A stretch of DNA of 64,000 bases from RGIG9151 sp963635575. Its GTDB lineage: Bacteria > Bacillota > Clostridia > TANB77 > RGIG9151. The stretch spans positions 28,798 through 92,797 of the forward strand of contig CAVHFU010000002.1 in NCBI GenBank assembly GCA_963635575.1, given 5' to 3'. Shown here one piece after another: positions 41,784 to 50,677 of the stretch. Every line of letters starts with the position of its first letter. Position 1 is the first letter of the stretch. Under the pieces are notes generated by a model. It saw only the letters and a program-made list of their open reading frames with translations. It was not told the origin of the DNA and did not search any database. A program made the translations under genes and the position numbers.

Positions 41784-43157
41784 TTAGCCCTCTATAAGTT
41801 CTTCGGCGATTTTATACACATTTCCGGCACCTATTGTGAGTAGTATGTCTCCAGATTGCAGGTTATTTTTAAGATAATTTTCTATATCAAAAAAATCTTT
41901 TATATAGATTGCATTATTTGAAGTTTTTTGTATTTCATTTACTAAATCTTTAGAATTTATTTCTCCGGTATCTTTTTCGCGTGCAGCATAGATGTCTGTA
42001 ATTATTACTTTATCTGCATTATAAAAAGCATTCGCAAATTCATTTAAAAGCGCTTTTGTTCTAGAATAGGTGTGAGGTTGGAAAACGCACCAAACCTTTT
42101 TCATATTCCTGTTTTTGGCTGCAAGTAATGTTGCTTTTATTTCGGATGGATGATGAGCGTAATCATCGTATATTTCAGCACCGTTTAATAGTCCTTTTTT
42201 TTCAAATCTTCTTTTTGCACCACAAAAAGTTTTTAATGATTCAATTACTTTTGATAAATCCAATTTATATATATCACATACTGCAATACATGCAAGAGAG
42301 TTATATATATTGTGCATACCAGGAACACTTAAAACAACTTCAGATATAAATTTATTATCTATATATAAATTATAATATGTTTTGTCTCTTTCAAATATTA
42401 TATTTTGTGCAGAATATTTTGCCATATTTTTTATTCCGAAAGAAATGATATTACATTTTGTATTTTTAAATAATTCATATGAATTTTTATCATCCGCATT
42501 AAGCACGGCAAAGCCATTACTTGGCAATTTATCCAAAAATTTTTGAAATGATGATTTTATATGATTTATATCTTTATAATAGTCTAAATGGTCAACTTCC
42601 ACATTTAAAACAACAGAAACTTTAGGAGAAAGTTCTAGAAAACTTTCAACATACTCACAAGCTTCAGTAATTAAGAAATTACTTCGACCTATTTTATAAT
42701 TTCCATCAATTAGTGGTAACTCTCCGCCAACAGTAATAGTTGGGTCTTTTTCACATTCTATAAAAGCGGTAGAAATCATTGAGGTTGTTGTGGTTTTTCC
42801 GTGAGTTCCTGCAACAGCAATTGTGTCATGGAAAAGTCTTGTGATTTCTCCGAGTAATACAGACCGCTCAATTAAAGGAATATTTTTTTTAGTCGCTGCT
42901 ATGTATTCGGGATTATCTTTTTTTATTGCTGCCGTAAAAATTACAGCAGAAGCATTTCCTATATTTTCTTCGTTATGACCTATTGTTACTCTTATATTAT
43001 TTTCTCTTAATTTTTTTATAATATTACTATCATTTGCGTCGGAACCTTGAACTGTATACCCTTTGTTCTTTAAGATTTCGGCAAGCCCGCTCATACTAAT
43101 TCCGCCAATTCCTATCATATGTATAGTCGCTGGTGGTAAAATTTTATTTAAAAACAT
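41784..43157 (-). CDS. murC: UDP-N-acetylmuramate--L-alanine ligase
   Basis: 457 residues from MFLNKILPPATIHMIGIGG, placed by GGAGGTATCTT. It adds L-Ala to UDP-MurNAc in the cytoplasm. The UDP-binding N-domain has IGIGGISMSGLAEILKNKGY. The ATP loop is VAGTHGKTTTTSM. Later come LNVEVDHLDYY, the DDYAHHPSEIKATL active-site segment and FQPHTYSRTKAL of the C-domain. It lies 6 kb away from the dcw cluster that starts at mraZ. Confidence 0.97.
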   Translation of the reverse strand: MFLNKILPPATIHMIGIGGISMSGLAEILKNKGYTVQGSDANDSNIIKKLRENNIRVTIGHNEENIGNASAVIFTAAIKKDNPEYIAATKKNIPLIERSVLLGEITRLFHDTIAVAGTHGKTTTTSMISTAFIECEKDPTITVGGELPLIDGNYKIGRSNFLITEACEYVESFLELSPKVSVVLNVEVDHLDYYKDINHIKSSFQKFLDKLPSNGFAVLNADDKNSYELFKNTKCNIISFGIKNMAKYSAQNIIFERDKTYYNLYIDNKFISEVVLSVPGMHNIYNSLACIAVCDIYKLDLSKVIESLKTFCGAKRRFEKKGLLNGAEIYDDYAHHPSEIKATLLAAKNRNMKKVWCVFQPHTYSRTKALLNEFANAFYNADKVIITDIYAAREKDTGEINSKDLVNEIQKTSNNAIYIKDFFDIENYLKNNLQSGDILLTIGAGNVYKIAEELIEG

Positions 43158-43363
43158 AAGATACCTCCAAATCAAATAGTATATGTATATTATATATTCT
43201 TATGAATATATTATTCAATAGGTTGAAAAAAAGTTACGTGTTTTATTTTGGCAGCATTTATTTGCATAAGAAAAAATGAAAAAAATTTACAAATTTCGGA
43301 AGGTTTTTTTAAAATTATGTAGAAATATAGCAATATAAAAATAATCATAAGGTGGTGCACATT

Positions 43364-43666
43364 ATGGAAGTAACAAACGTAAAGGTAAAAGTAATGCATA
43401 CTGAAGGTAACTTAAAGGCTTATGCAACAATCACTTTCGATGATGAATTTGTTGTAAAAGATATTAAGGTTATTGACGGTAAAAAAGGTATATTTATTGC
43501 TATGCCTAGTAAGCCAATTAAAAACAGAAAAATTGAAGATGTAGAAAGTACTGAAGAAATGGAAAGATTACACAAAGATATTGCACATCCTATTAATCCA
43601 CAAGCAAGAGAGAAGATTCAAACAGCCATATTAAAAGCTTATGAAGAAGCTCTAAAAGCTGAATAA
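43364..43666 (+). CDS. spoVG: Septation / stage V sporulation protein G
   Basis: 100 residues from MEVTNVKVKVMH, behind AAGGTGGTGCAC. A small site-specific DNA- and RNA-binding regulator that affects septation in sporulation and virulence genes in other species. Matches the family throughout: AYATITFDDEFVVKDIKVIDG, GIFIAMPSKPI and AHPINPQAREKIQTAIL. The upstream AAGGTTTTTTT and GAAATA at about 43297-43326 loosely resemble the sigma-H promoter used in Bacillus, but the match is weak. Followed by a terminator. Confidence 0.97.
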   Translation: MEVTNVKVKVMHTEGNLKAYATITFDDEFVVKDIKVIDGKKGIFIAMPSKPIKNRKIEDVESTEEMERLHKDIAHPINPQAREKIQTAILKAYEEALKAE

Positions 43667-43680
43667 GAATTGAAAAATTA

Positions 43681-43708
43681 GTCCACCGGAGATTTCGGTG
43701 GACTTTTT
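43681..43708 (+). terminator. Terminator after spoVG
   Basis: GTCCACCG/CGGTGGAC stem with a 7-base loop, then five T. It just touches the end of the converging ytxC. Confidence 0.9.
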
Positions 43709-44535
43709 TACCTTACTAATTCTAATAGAGGTTCAGACGAAACAGAAACTTTATTTTCAAAAATTTGCTCGATTGTATTTACTATTTTTTTATTGTAATT
43801 TTCGCTTTCAAAATGAAGAAACACTTTTTTTGGTGCAAGAGTAATTAGAGAACTTATTAATACATCTTCATTATTTAGATTATTTTGTTCCTTAGTTTCG
43901 ATAAACTCTTCAAAGCAACTTTCTGTAATATTTTTATTTCTTTCATTTAGTATTAAGTATTCACCATTTTCTTCAAATATAACGTGTAGTTTTGGACATC
44001 TGTTTTTTTGAGTTTCAACGAAAAACTTTAGCATATCTATAAATTCTTTGTATTCCTCTTGAAGTTTATAGTCTTCTACTACTTTTTGGATTAATTCAAC
44101 TAACATTTTCTTATAATTTAGCAATCTAAACTGGACAAAACCAGAAAGATTTAAATAATTTTCTTCAGTTAAATATTCCAAAATATTTTGCTTTATTAAG
44201 AAACGCCTTTTTAGTAAAATTAACATTCTTAAAAAATCATTATCGTGATTCTTAATTAGTTTTATAGCGGTATTGAGAATATTAGATTTTTCAGAAGAAT
44301 TGAAAAATGGATAATCAGAAAATATTAAATCTTTTAATAGGCGTTCTTCTTCAAAGTTAATAATATATTCTGTTAAAACTTCCGATACTTTTAGCTTTAA
44401 AAAAGATTCGTCATCTGAAAAGAAAATCAGTTTATTTTTATATGCTCTGCAAGAAAATTTTTCGCATCGTTCTTTTTTGGCAATGTCATGTATATAATTA
44501 AAATTGTTTTTAATATCAATAATAACCTTTTGCAT
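43708..44535 (-). CDS. ytxC: Sporulation protein YtxC-like
   Basis: 275 residues, mostly helical and soluble. The central YLNLSGFVQFRLLNYKKML, then EEYKEFIDMLKFFVETQ and KLHVIFEENGEYLILNERN, match the YtxC family of spore formers. The ending DVLISSLITLAPKKVFLHF is also typical. YtxC is linked to sporulation by expression and distribution; its biochemical role is unknown. The ribosome site is weak (CCAGGGGG). Convergent with spoVG. Confidence 0.82.
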   Translation of the reverse strand: MQKVIIDIKNNFNYIHDIAKKERCEKFSCRAYKNKLIFFSDDESFLKLKVSEVLTEYIINFEEERLLKDLIFSDYPFFNSSEKSNILNTAIKLIKNHDNDFLRMLILLKRRFLIKQNILEYLTEENYLNLSGFVQFRLLNYKKMLVELIQKVVEDYKLQEEYKEFIDMLKFFVETQKNRCPKLHVIFEENGEYLILNERNKNITESCFEEFIETKEQNNLNNEDVLISSLITLAPKKVFLHFESENYNKKIVNTIEQIFENKVSVSSEPLLELVR

Positions 44536-44806
44536 ATTGAACCCCCTGGAATTGGTACAATTTTTAACTTTAGTTTAAGTATGAATCAAAAGAATTCATA
44601 TTATACTATGTTTAGAAATATATTAGTGTGAAACTAAAGATCCTCTAGCCTCAGCAACAAGTAAAAAGGCGATTATAAAAGCAGGTTAAGCTTTTTCAAG
44701 GAAGTTTATTTCTAAACACAAGTTACTTATCGGCATTTGTATAAAAAGCTTAAGCAAAAAATTATGACAAAAAAATCTTTTTTTTTTTATTAAATTATGT
44801 TTTTTG
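44536..44806. other. Gene-free spacer with an 11-base inverted repeat
   Basis: About 270 bases without a supported gene. It contains TTAAGCTTTTT (44686-44696) and its inverse AAAAAGCTTAA (44743-44753), 46 bases apart, followed by a T-run at 44777-44789. That could end a small RNA, but no clear start was found. Confidence 0.4.
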
Positions 44807-44835
44807 TTTACAAACGTGTTTTTTTTTATTACAAT
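44807..44835 (+). promoter_or_regulatory. Promoter of the glycogen synthase gene
   Basis: TTTACA (44807-44812), 17 bases, TACAAT (44830-44835), about 98 bases before the start codon. Confidence 0.65.
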
Positions 44836-44932
44836 GAATGAGTATTGAATTATTGAAAAATATTGAGTTCTCTCAATGTTTATACTTTTAGAAAAAATAA
44901 AGAAAAATACATTAGAAGAGAGGAGCAAGAAA

Positions 44933-46252
44933 ATGAAGATATTGATGTTATCATGGGAGTATCCACCAAGAATAGTAGGAGGAATTTCCAGAGTTGTTTA
45001 TGATCTAGCTCAAAATTTGGGTGAAAAAGGTAATGAAGTACATGTTGTAACATGTATGGATAAAAACACAAAAGAATTTGAAAAGGATAAGAATGTATAT
45101 GTTCACCGTGTTCATACTGTCGGCCCTGATACAAAAGGTGATTTCTTAAAACAAACTTTGCATATGAATTTTGCAATGGTAGAAAGAGCTGTTGAAGTTA
45201 TAAATAGCGTTGGAAAGTTCGATGTTATTCACGCTCATGATTGGTTGGTTGCATTTGCTGCAAAAACATTAAAACACGCTTATAAAACTCCGTTAGTTTG
45301 CACAATTCACGCAACAGAGCATGGAAGAAATAATGGAATTCATAATGAAATGCAAGAATACATTCATAACAGTGAATGGTGGCTTACTTATGAATCTTGG
45401 AAGGTTATTTGCAATAGCCAATATATGAAGAATGAAATTACAAACATTTGGGGACTACCTGAATCAAAAATAAGAATAATATTTAATGGTGTGGATGTTC
45501 ACAAGTTTGATGGAATAGAAAGAGATTGGGAATTTAGAAGAAGATTCGCAATGGATAATGAAAAGATAGTATTCTTCGTTGGAAGAATGGTTAATGAAAA
45601 AGGCGTTCAAGTTTTAATAGATGCGATGCCTAAGATTTGTCAATACTATAATGATGTTAAATTTGTATTTGCCGGAAAAGGTCCACTACTTGATGAATTT
45701 AAGGCAAGAGCTTGGGCTACCGGATATGCACACAAAACACTATTTACAGGATATATAAGCGACGAAGATTTGTTAAAATTATATAAATGCGTTGATGTGG
45801 CTGTTTTCCCTAGCTTATATGAACCATTTGGAATTGTTGCATTAGAAGGAATGGTTGCAAATGTTCCTACAGTCGTTTCACAAGCCGGAGGACTTGGAGA
45901 AATAATTAACCACGGATATGATGGAATGAAGGCTTATACAGGAAATGCAAACTCGCTTGCAGATTGTATACTTGAATTACTTCACAACCACAACAATATG
46001 ACAGAGTCAATAAGAAATAATGCAATGAGAAAGGTGCATGAGATGTATAATTGGAATGGCATCGCGGACCAAACATATGCTGTGTATAAAGAAGTTGTTG
46101 AAGAAGCAAAGAATATTTCTTGGGAGAACACAGAATTAAAAGAAGGCCTAAAAGAATTAAATGATAAGAAGGTAATTCATACTGTTGTGGAGAATAAGAC
46201 TACTGCTAAGAAATCTCCTAGGAAAAGTGAAAAGTTACAAAAAATCGGTTAG
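44933..46252 (+). CDS. GT4-family glycogen/starch synthase-like glycosyltransferase
   Basis: 439 residues from MKILMLSWEYPPRIVGGIS behind AGAGGAGCAAGAA; an in-frame start 19 codons up lacks a site. GT-B fold with the N-terminal glycine loop PPRIVGG, DVIHAHDWLVA and VCTIHATEHGR, and the C-terminal donor site FVGRMVNEKGVQVLIDAM and PSLYEPFGIVALEGM with the E-x7-E pattern. This resembles the GT4-type (archaeal-like) glycogen synthases rather than bacterial GT5 GlgA. A Lys-rich tail ends it. The neighbouring nucleotidyltransferase could supply the sugar nucleotide; acceptor and sugar are not certain. Confidence 0.85.
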   Translation: MKILMLSWEYPPRIVGGISRVVYDLAQNLGEKGNEVHVVTCMDKNTKEFEKDKNVYVHRVHTVGPDTKGDFLKQTLHMNFAMVERAVEVINSVGKFDVIHAHDWLVAFAAKTLKHAYKTPLVCTIHATEHGRNNGIHNEMQEYIHNSEWWLTYESWKVICNSQYMKNEITNIWGLPESKIRIIFNGVDVHKFDGIERDWEFRRRFAMDNEKIVFFVGRMVNEKGVQVLIDAMPKICQYYNDVKFVFAGKGPLLDEFKARAWATGYAHKTLFTGYISDEDLLKLYKCVDVAVFPSLYEPFGIVALEGMVANVPTVVSQAGGLGEIINHGYDGMKAYTGNANSLADCILELLHNHNNMTESIRNNAMRKVHEMYNWNGIADQTYAVYKEVVEEAKNISWENTELKEGLKELNDKKVIHTVVENKTTAKKSPRKSEKLQKIG

Positions 46253-46309
46253 TTAATAAATAACATCTCCTAATACCGTAAATAGCTTTATTGTTTATAA
46301 TGATATATT

Positions 46310-46345
46310 AAAAGGGGAACGAGTTAATATGTCGTTCCTCTTTTG
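46310..46345 (+). terminator. Terminator after the glycogen synthase gene
   Basis: AAAAGGGGAACGA/TCGTTCCTCTTTT stem with a 9-base loop; G-U pair tolerated; T-rich end. Confidence 0.88.
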
Positions 46346-46428
46346 TTTCAAAAATGTCTTGGGAGAGTTAATGAAGTCTAATAGACTTAGATATTTTTAA
46401 TAAAAGTTGAATTTAAGGAGGTAGTTTA

Positions 46429-48870
46429 ATGAAGGCAATTATTATGGCAGGAGGCGCAGGTTCAAGATTAAGACCACTTACATGTGGAAGACCAAAGCCT
46501 ATAGTACCTATTATGAACAAGGCTGTAATGGGGAGAATTATTGAGTTATTAAAAAAGAATGGTATTACAGATATAGGAGTTACACTTCAGTTTTTACCTG
46601 AAAAAATTGAAGATATGTTTGGCGATGGTAGTGAAATGGGAGTTAATATAAAGTATTTTATAGAAGACTCACCGCTAGGAACTGCCGGAAGTGTTAAAAA
46701 TGCCGAAGAATTTTTAGATGATACGTTCGTTGTAATAAGTGGTGATGCCTTAACAGATATAGATTTAACTAAAGCAATTGAATTCCACAAGTCTAAAAAT
46801 ACAATTTGTACATTGGTTTTAAAGGAAGTTGCTGTACCTCTTGAATATGGTGTAGTAATGACTGATGAAACCGGAAAAATTACTAGATTTTTAGAAAAGC
46901 CAAGTTGGGGAGAAGTATTTAGCAATCTTGCTAATACAGGTATGTACATATTAGAACCAAAGGCTTTGTCATATTTTGAAAAGAATAAGAAGTTTGACTT
47001 TAGCCAAGATTTATTCCCATTACTTATGAATGAGGGAAATGATTTATATGGCTACACAACAAGTGATTATTGGTGTGACGTTGGAGATATAGGTTCATAT
47101 ATCCAATCGCATATAGATATATTAGAAGGAAAAGTAAATATTGACCTTGGCACTGAGTTTGAAAACAGAAACGGAATTTATGTTGGCAAAAATGTTGAAA
47201 TTGATCCAACAGCTAAAATTACTGCACCAGTAGTTATCGGAAACAATTGTAAAATTGGGAAAAACGTAGAACTTCACGAATTTACAGTGCTTGGCGAAAA
47301 TGTTGTTATTGATGATAACGCAACAATAAAAAGAAGCATTATTTGGCAAAATACACATGTTGGACCTAATTCAAGAATTAGTGCAGGAATTTTGTGTTAT
47401 GGAAATAACGTTAAATCAAATGTTACAGTTTTAGAAGAAGCTGTTATTGGTGATGAATGCCAAATAAAAGACAGAGCAATTGTTAAATCCGGAATTAAGA
47501 TTTGGCCGAATAAAATTATTCAAACAGCTACTGAGGTTAGTGAAAGCATTATTTGGGGAACTAAAGTAAGTAGAACTTTGTTTGGCAAATCGGGAATTAC
47601 AGGAGAAATGAATGTTGAAATTACTCCTGAATATGCTGCAAAACTTGCAGTTGCATATTCATCTGTACTAAAACCCGGAATGAAACTTGCAGTATCAGCA
47701 GATAGTTCGGCTGCCGCTTCATTACTTAAAACTTCAATGTTAGCAGGTTCGGCTTCTACCGGAGTTGAAGTGTTTGACTTAGGGCACACAATGCTTCCGA
47801 TAGTTAGAAATGTTATTAATTTCTTTGGCATGGATGGTGGAATTCATATTTCACTAGAGCCTCAGAATGATAATAGAATAAGAATAAATTTCTTAGATTC
47901 TAAGGGAGTTAATATTCCAAGAGGACTTGAAAGAAAGATTGAAAACATGTTTGTAACTGGGGAGTTTAGGCGTATAAATGTTGAAAAGATTAAAGAGACA
48001 AATATGCTTGAAAACTATAATTATTTCTATATGCAAAACTTGTTAAACACATTAGATTTAGATGCCATTCGAGAGAATAATGTAAAAGTTGTAATGGGAA
48101 AATGTGACAATTTTGTGTATGAAATGATGGAAAAAGTGTTAAGAGATTTAAATTGTACAATTATCAATGAAAGAAGAGATAGTGGAGAAGATGATTTAAG
48201 TATCTTAAGTCAAAAGGTTGTAAACAATCAAGCTGATTTTGGAATTAGAGTAAGTAACGATGCTGAATCTATGATTTTAGTGGATAATGAAGGAAATGTT
48301 ATAAAAGATGATTTATATACTGCATTGCTTTCAATAATATCTGTTAAATTAAAAGAAGTAAATAAGATTGTTGTTCCGTTTACTACAACAGAAGTTATGG
48401 AACAAATCGCAACAAAGATAAATGCAGGAATTATTAGAACTAAAACAAGTCAGCAAGAACACATGAGTACATTAATTGCTAACTCTACTGCTGAAGCTAA
48501 AAAGAATTTTATATTAAATTATGACGTTTTTGCAGCAACAGCGAAGATTATAAATTACATTTCAAGAGAAAAAACATCTGTGGCTGACCTTGTAAAATCT
48601 ATCCCTGAATTCCATTTAATTAAGAAGAATATTGATTGTCCTTGGGATGCAAAGGGAAAAGTTATGAGAGCATTAACTCAAGAAAAGACAGATAATAAGT
48701 TAGAATTATTCGAAGGTGTGAAGATTCATCACGACAAAGGATGGGTGCTTGTGTTACCAGACGCAGACGAACCTGTATGTACAGTATATACCGAAGGTGT
48801 TTCTGCTGAAGTTGCTGAAAGCTTATCTGAAATGTATATAGATAAAATTAGAAACATTATTGTTCAGTAA
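46429..48870 (+). CDS. Sugar-1-phosphate nucleotidyltransferase fused to a phosphomannomutase-like domain
   Basis: 813 residues in three parts. 1-235: nucleotidyltransferase, MKAIIMAGGAGSRLRPLT, PKPIVPIMNKAV, ISGDALTDID and FLEKPSWGEVFSNLANTGMY. About 245-375: left-handed beta-helix with hexapeptide repeats. About 385-813: alpha-D-phosphohexomutase fold. In the last part the catalytic TASHNP is replaced by HISLEPQND, so Ser becomes Glu, and the metal loop DPDADR by SNDAESM; mutase activity is unlikely. Such GMPP/PMM-like fusions are known in Clostridia and cyanobacteria. It likely makes an NDP-sugar for surface glycan or glycogen. AAGGAGGTAGTTTA precedes the ATG. Confidence 0.9.
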   Translation: MKAIIMAGGAGSRLRPLTCGRPKPIVPIMNKAVMGRIIELLKKNGITDIGVTLQFLPEKIEDMFGDGSEMGVNIKYFIEDSPLGTAGSVKNAEEFLDDTFVVISGDALTDIDLTKAIEFHKSKNTICTLVLKEVAVPLEYGVVMTDETGKITRFLEKPSWGEVFSNLANTGMYILEPKALSYFEKNKKFDFSQDLFPLLMNEGNDLYGYTTSDYWCDVGDIGSYIQSHIDILEGKVNIDLGTEFENRNGIYVGKNVEIDPTAKITAPVVIGNNCKIGKNVELHEFTVLGENVVIDDNATIKRSIIWQNTHVGPNSRISAGILCYGNNVKSNVTVLEEAVIGDECQIKDRAIVKSGIKIWPNKIIQTATEVSESIIWGTKVSRTLFGKSGITGEMNVEITPEYAAKLAVAYSSVLKPGMKLAVSADSSAAASLLKTSMLAGSASTGVEVFDLGHTMLPIVRNVINFFGMDGGIHISLEPQNDNRIRINFLDSKGVNIPRGLERKIENMFVTGEFRRINVEKIKETNMLENYNYFYMQNLLNTLDLDAIRENNVKVVMGKCDNFVYEMMEKVLRDLNCTIINERRDSGEDDLSILSQKVVNNQADFGIRVSNDAESMILVDNEGNVIKDDLYTALLSIISVKLKEVNKIVVPFTTTEVMEQIATKINAGIIRTKTSQQEHMSTLIANSTAEAKKNFILNYDVFAATAKIINYISREKTSVADLVKSIPEFHLIKKNIDCPWDAKGKVMRALTQEKTDNKLELFEGVKIHHDKGWVLVLPDADEPVCTVYTEGVSAEVAESLSEMYIDKIRNIIVQ

Positions 48871-48880
48871 TAATAAATTG

Positions 48881-48922
48881 AAAATGGATGCCCAAAAGCT
48901 TATTTAGGCATCCATTTTTTGT
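48881..48922 (+). terminator. Terminator before the dcw cluster
   Basis: AAAATGGATGCC/GGCATCCATTTT perfect 12-base-pair stem with a T-run. Confidence 0.92.
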
Positions 48923-48969
48923 GTTTTTAAAACTTTATAGGCCGAAAGACCTATTTTATTATTTAAATA

Positions 48970-49032
48970 TTGCAAATGTGGAGAGAAAAGGATAATATAA
49001 TCTTGCAAGTGGTTGAAAGTGGAGTGAAGTGG
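48970..49032 (+). promoter_or_regulatory. mraZ promoter with three AAGTGG repeats (probable MraZ operator)
   Basis: TTGCAA (48970-48975), 17 bases, TAATAT (48993-48998). Directly downstream AAGTGG occurs at 49007, 49017 and 49027, exactly 10 bases apart, one helix turn. MraZ proteins bind tandem GTGG-type repeats in their own promoter and repress the dcw operon; the position and spacing here fit that. Confidence 0.7.
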
Positions 49033-49061
49033 TACGATGCTCCATGAAAGAGGTGAGAAGT

Positions 49062-49493
49062 TTGTTCATAGGCGAATATAGGCATAGTTTAGATGGCAAA
49101 GGCAGAATTATTGTTCCGGCTAAGTTTAGGGATGGCTTGGGCGATAAATTTGTATTGACTAAAGGTTTAGACGGTTGCTTATTCGCATATTCGAAAGAAG
49201 AATGGGCAAATTTCGAAGAAAAAATCAAATCTTTACCGCTTACAAATAAGGACGCGAGGGCATTCGTAAGGTTCTTCTTTGCAGGAGCAGTTGAATGCGA
49301 AATCGATAAACAAGGACGTACATTGATACCACCAATGCTAAGAGAACATGCAGGATTAAATAAAGACCTTGTTATAATTGGCGTTTCTAATAGAGTTGAA
49401 ATTTGGAGCCAAGACAAGTGGGACAGTTATAGCGAAACCGAGGATTTGGAAGCTGATGAGTTGGCTGAAAAAATGGCAATGCTAGGCATCTAA
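49062..49493 (+). CDS. mraZ: Transcriptional regulator MraZ
   Basis: 143 residues, exactly the family length, from a TTG codon with GAGGTGAG four bases upstream; longer starts would add residues absent from the family and run through the operator. Two SpoVT/AbrB-like halves, each with the D-x-K/Q-G-R motif: SLDGKGRIIVPAKFR and EIDKQGRTLIPPMLRE. It represses the division/cell-wall operon by binding tandem repeats, three of which lie upstream. Confidence 0.95.
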   Translation: MFIGEYRHSLDGKGRIIVPAKFRDGLGDKFVLTKGLDGCLFAYSKEEWANFEEKIKSLPLTNKDARAFVRFFFAGAVECEIDKQGRTLIPPMLREHAGLNKDLVIIGVSNRVEIWSQDKWDSYSETEDLEADELAEKMAMLGI

Positions 49494-49522
49494 AAGAAAA
49501 GGTTATTTTAAGGAGTGTAAAA

Positions 49523-50458
49523 ATGGAATTTGTACATAAACCGGTACTTCTAAATGAATGCATTTGTAATCTTAATATTAAACCAAATGGTATTTATTTG
49601 GACGGGACTTTAGGCGGTGCAGGTCATTCCTTAGAGATTGCAAAGCTGTTAAATAATGAAGGAACTTTAATTGGAATAGATAGAGATATAACTGCTATAA
49701 ATGTTTCACGCAGTAGACTTTCTGATGTGAAACCTACTGTAAATTTAGTTAACGACAATTATAAGAATATAAAAGATGTATTAAGTAATTTGAATATTAC
49801 AGGAGTAGATGGGATATTGCTCGACTTGGGAGTTTCATCTTATCAACTTGATACTCCCGAGCGAGGCTTTAGTTATCGTTTTGATGCTCCGCTAGATATG
49901 AGAATGAATACAAATGATGAACTTACCGCTGAATATGTGGTAAATCAATATACCAAAGAAGATTTAATAAGAATCTTTCGTGATTATGGCGAAGAGAAGT
50001 GGGCAGTGCGTATTGCAGACTTTATCGTAGATAAACGTAGGAATACTCCTATAAAAACAACATTTGAACTTGTTGATATTATAAAAGCAGCGATTCCGGC
50101 TAGTGCTAGAATTGATGGCGGTCATCCTGCGAAACGAGTATTTCAAGCCATAAGAATCGAAGTAAATGGAGAAATCGAGAGCCTCAAAAAGGCGATTTTT
50201 GATGCAATAGATGTGTTAAATCCAAAAGGCAGAATATGTATTATAAGCTTTCATTCATTAGAAGATAGAATTGTTAAAGATGTTTTTAATGAGTCGGCTA
50301 AAGGATGTACTTGTCCGCCTGACTTTCCAAAATGTGTTTGCAATAAGAAAAAAACTGTAAAGATTTTAAGTAAAAAACCGATAATCTCTACGGAAGATGA
50401 GTTAAATGATAATTTGAGAGCTCATAGTGCAAAGTTAAGAGTTGCCGAAAAAATTTAA
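49523..50458 (+). CDS. rsmH: 16S rRNA (cytosine-1402-N4)-methyltransferase RsmH
   Basis: 311 residues. It methylates C1402 in the ribosomal decoding centre. SAM motif YLDGTLGGAGHS, then GIDRDITAI, the NYKNIKDVL segment, DGILLDLGVSSYQLDTPERGFSYR and the C-terminal KGRICIISFHSLEDRIVK and LRAHSAKLRVAEK. AAGGAGTGTAAAA precedes the ATG. Second gene of the dcw cluster. Confidence 0.97.
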   Translation: MEFVHKPVLLNECICNLNIKPNGIYLDGTLGGAGHSLEIAKLLNNEGTLIGIDRDITAINVSRSRLSDVKPTVNLVNDNYKNIKDVLSNLNITGVDGILLDLGVSSYQLDTPERGFSYRFDAPLDMRMNTNDELTAEYVVNQYTKEDLIRIFRDYGEEKWAVRIADFIVDKRRNTPIKTTFELVDIIKAAIPASARIDGGHPAKRVFQAIRIEVNGEIESLKKAIFDAIDVLNPKGRICIISFHSLEDRIVKDVFNESAKGCTCPPDFPKCVCNKKKTVKILSKKPIISTEDELNDNLRAHSAKLRVAEKI

Positions 50459-50660
50459 GACTGTTAAAGGGCATCCCCCTTTTAACATATATACATAAGA
50501 AAAAAATAATTGATTTACAAAAGAAAAGTAAAACAAAGTACAAAAGCTAAAAAATAAAAAACTACAAAAGAAAAAAATCCTATAAAATTTACAAAAGAAG
50601 TTTTAAATTACTAAGGAAAAGACGGGGGCAACATTTGTAGCCCCTGTTTTAGTATTAATG
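50459..50660. other. Intergenic spacer with two hairpins and four TACAAAAG repeats
   Basis: Hairpin GTTAAAGGG/CCCTTTTAAC directly after rsmH (50463-50486) and a GC-rich hairpin ACGGGGGC/GCCCCTGT followed by TTTTAGT (about 50621-50650). Between them TACAAAAG recurs at 50516, 50539, 50563 and 50590 in A-rich text. It may attenuate transcription between rsmH and the ftsL-like gene. Confidence 0.5.
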
Positions 50661-50677
50661 TTATGGAGGTGAGAGCT

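Noticed and set aside
44640..44690. preQ1-like riboswitch in the text CCTCTAGCCTCAGCAACAAG with a following A-rich tail
   Set aside because: The hairpin and pseudoknot pairing expected for class I preQ1 does not form and the downstream gene is unrelated.
50516..50597. TACAAAAG repeats as a CRISPR array
   Set aside because: Repeats are only 8 bases, unequal in spacing, embedded in A-rich text, and no cas genes are present.
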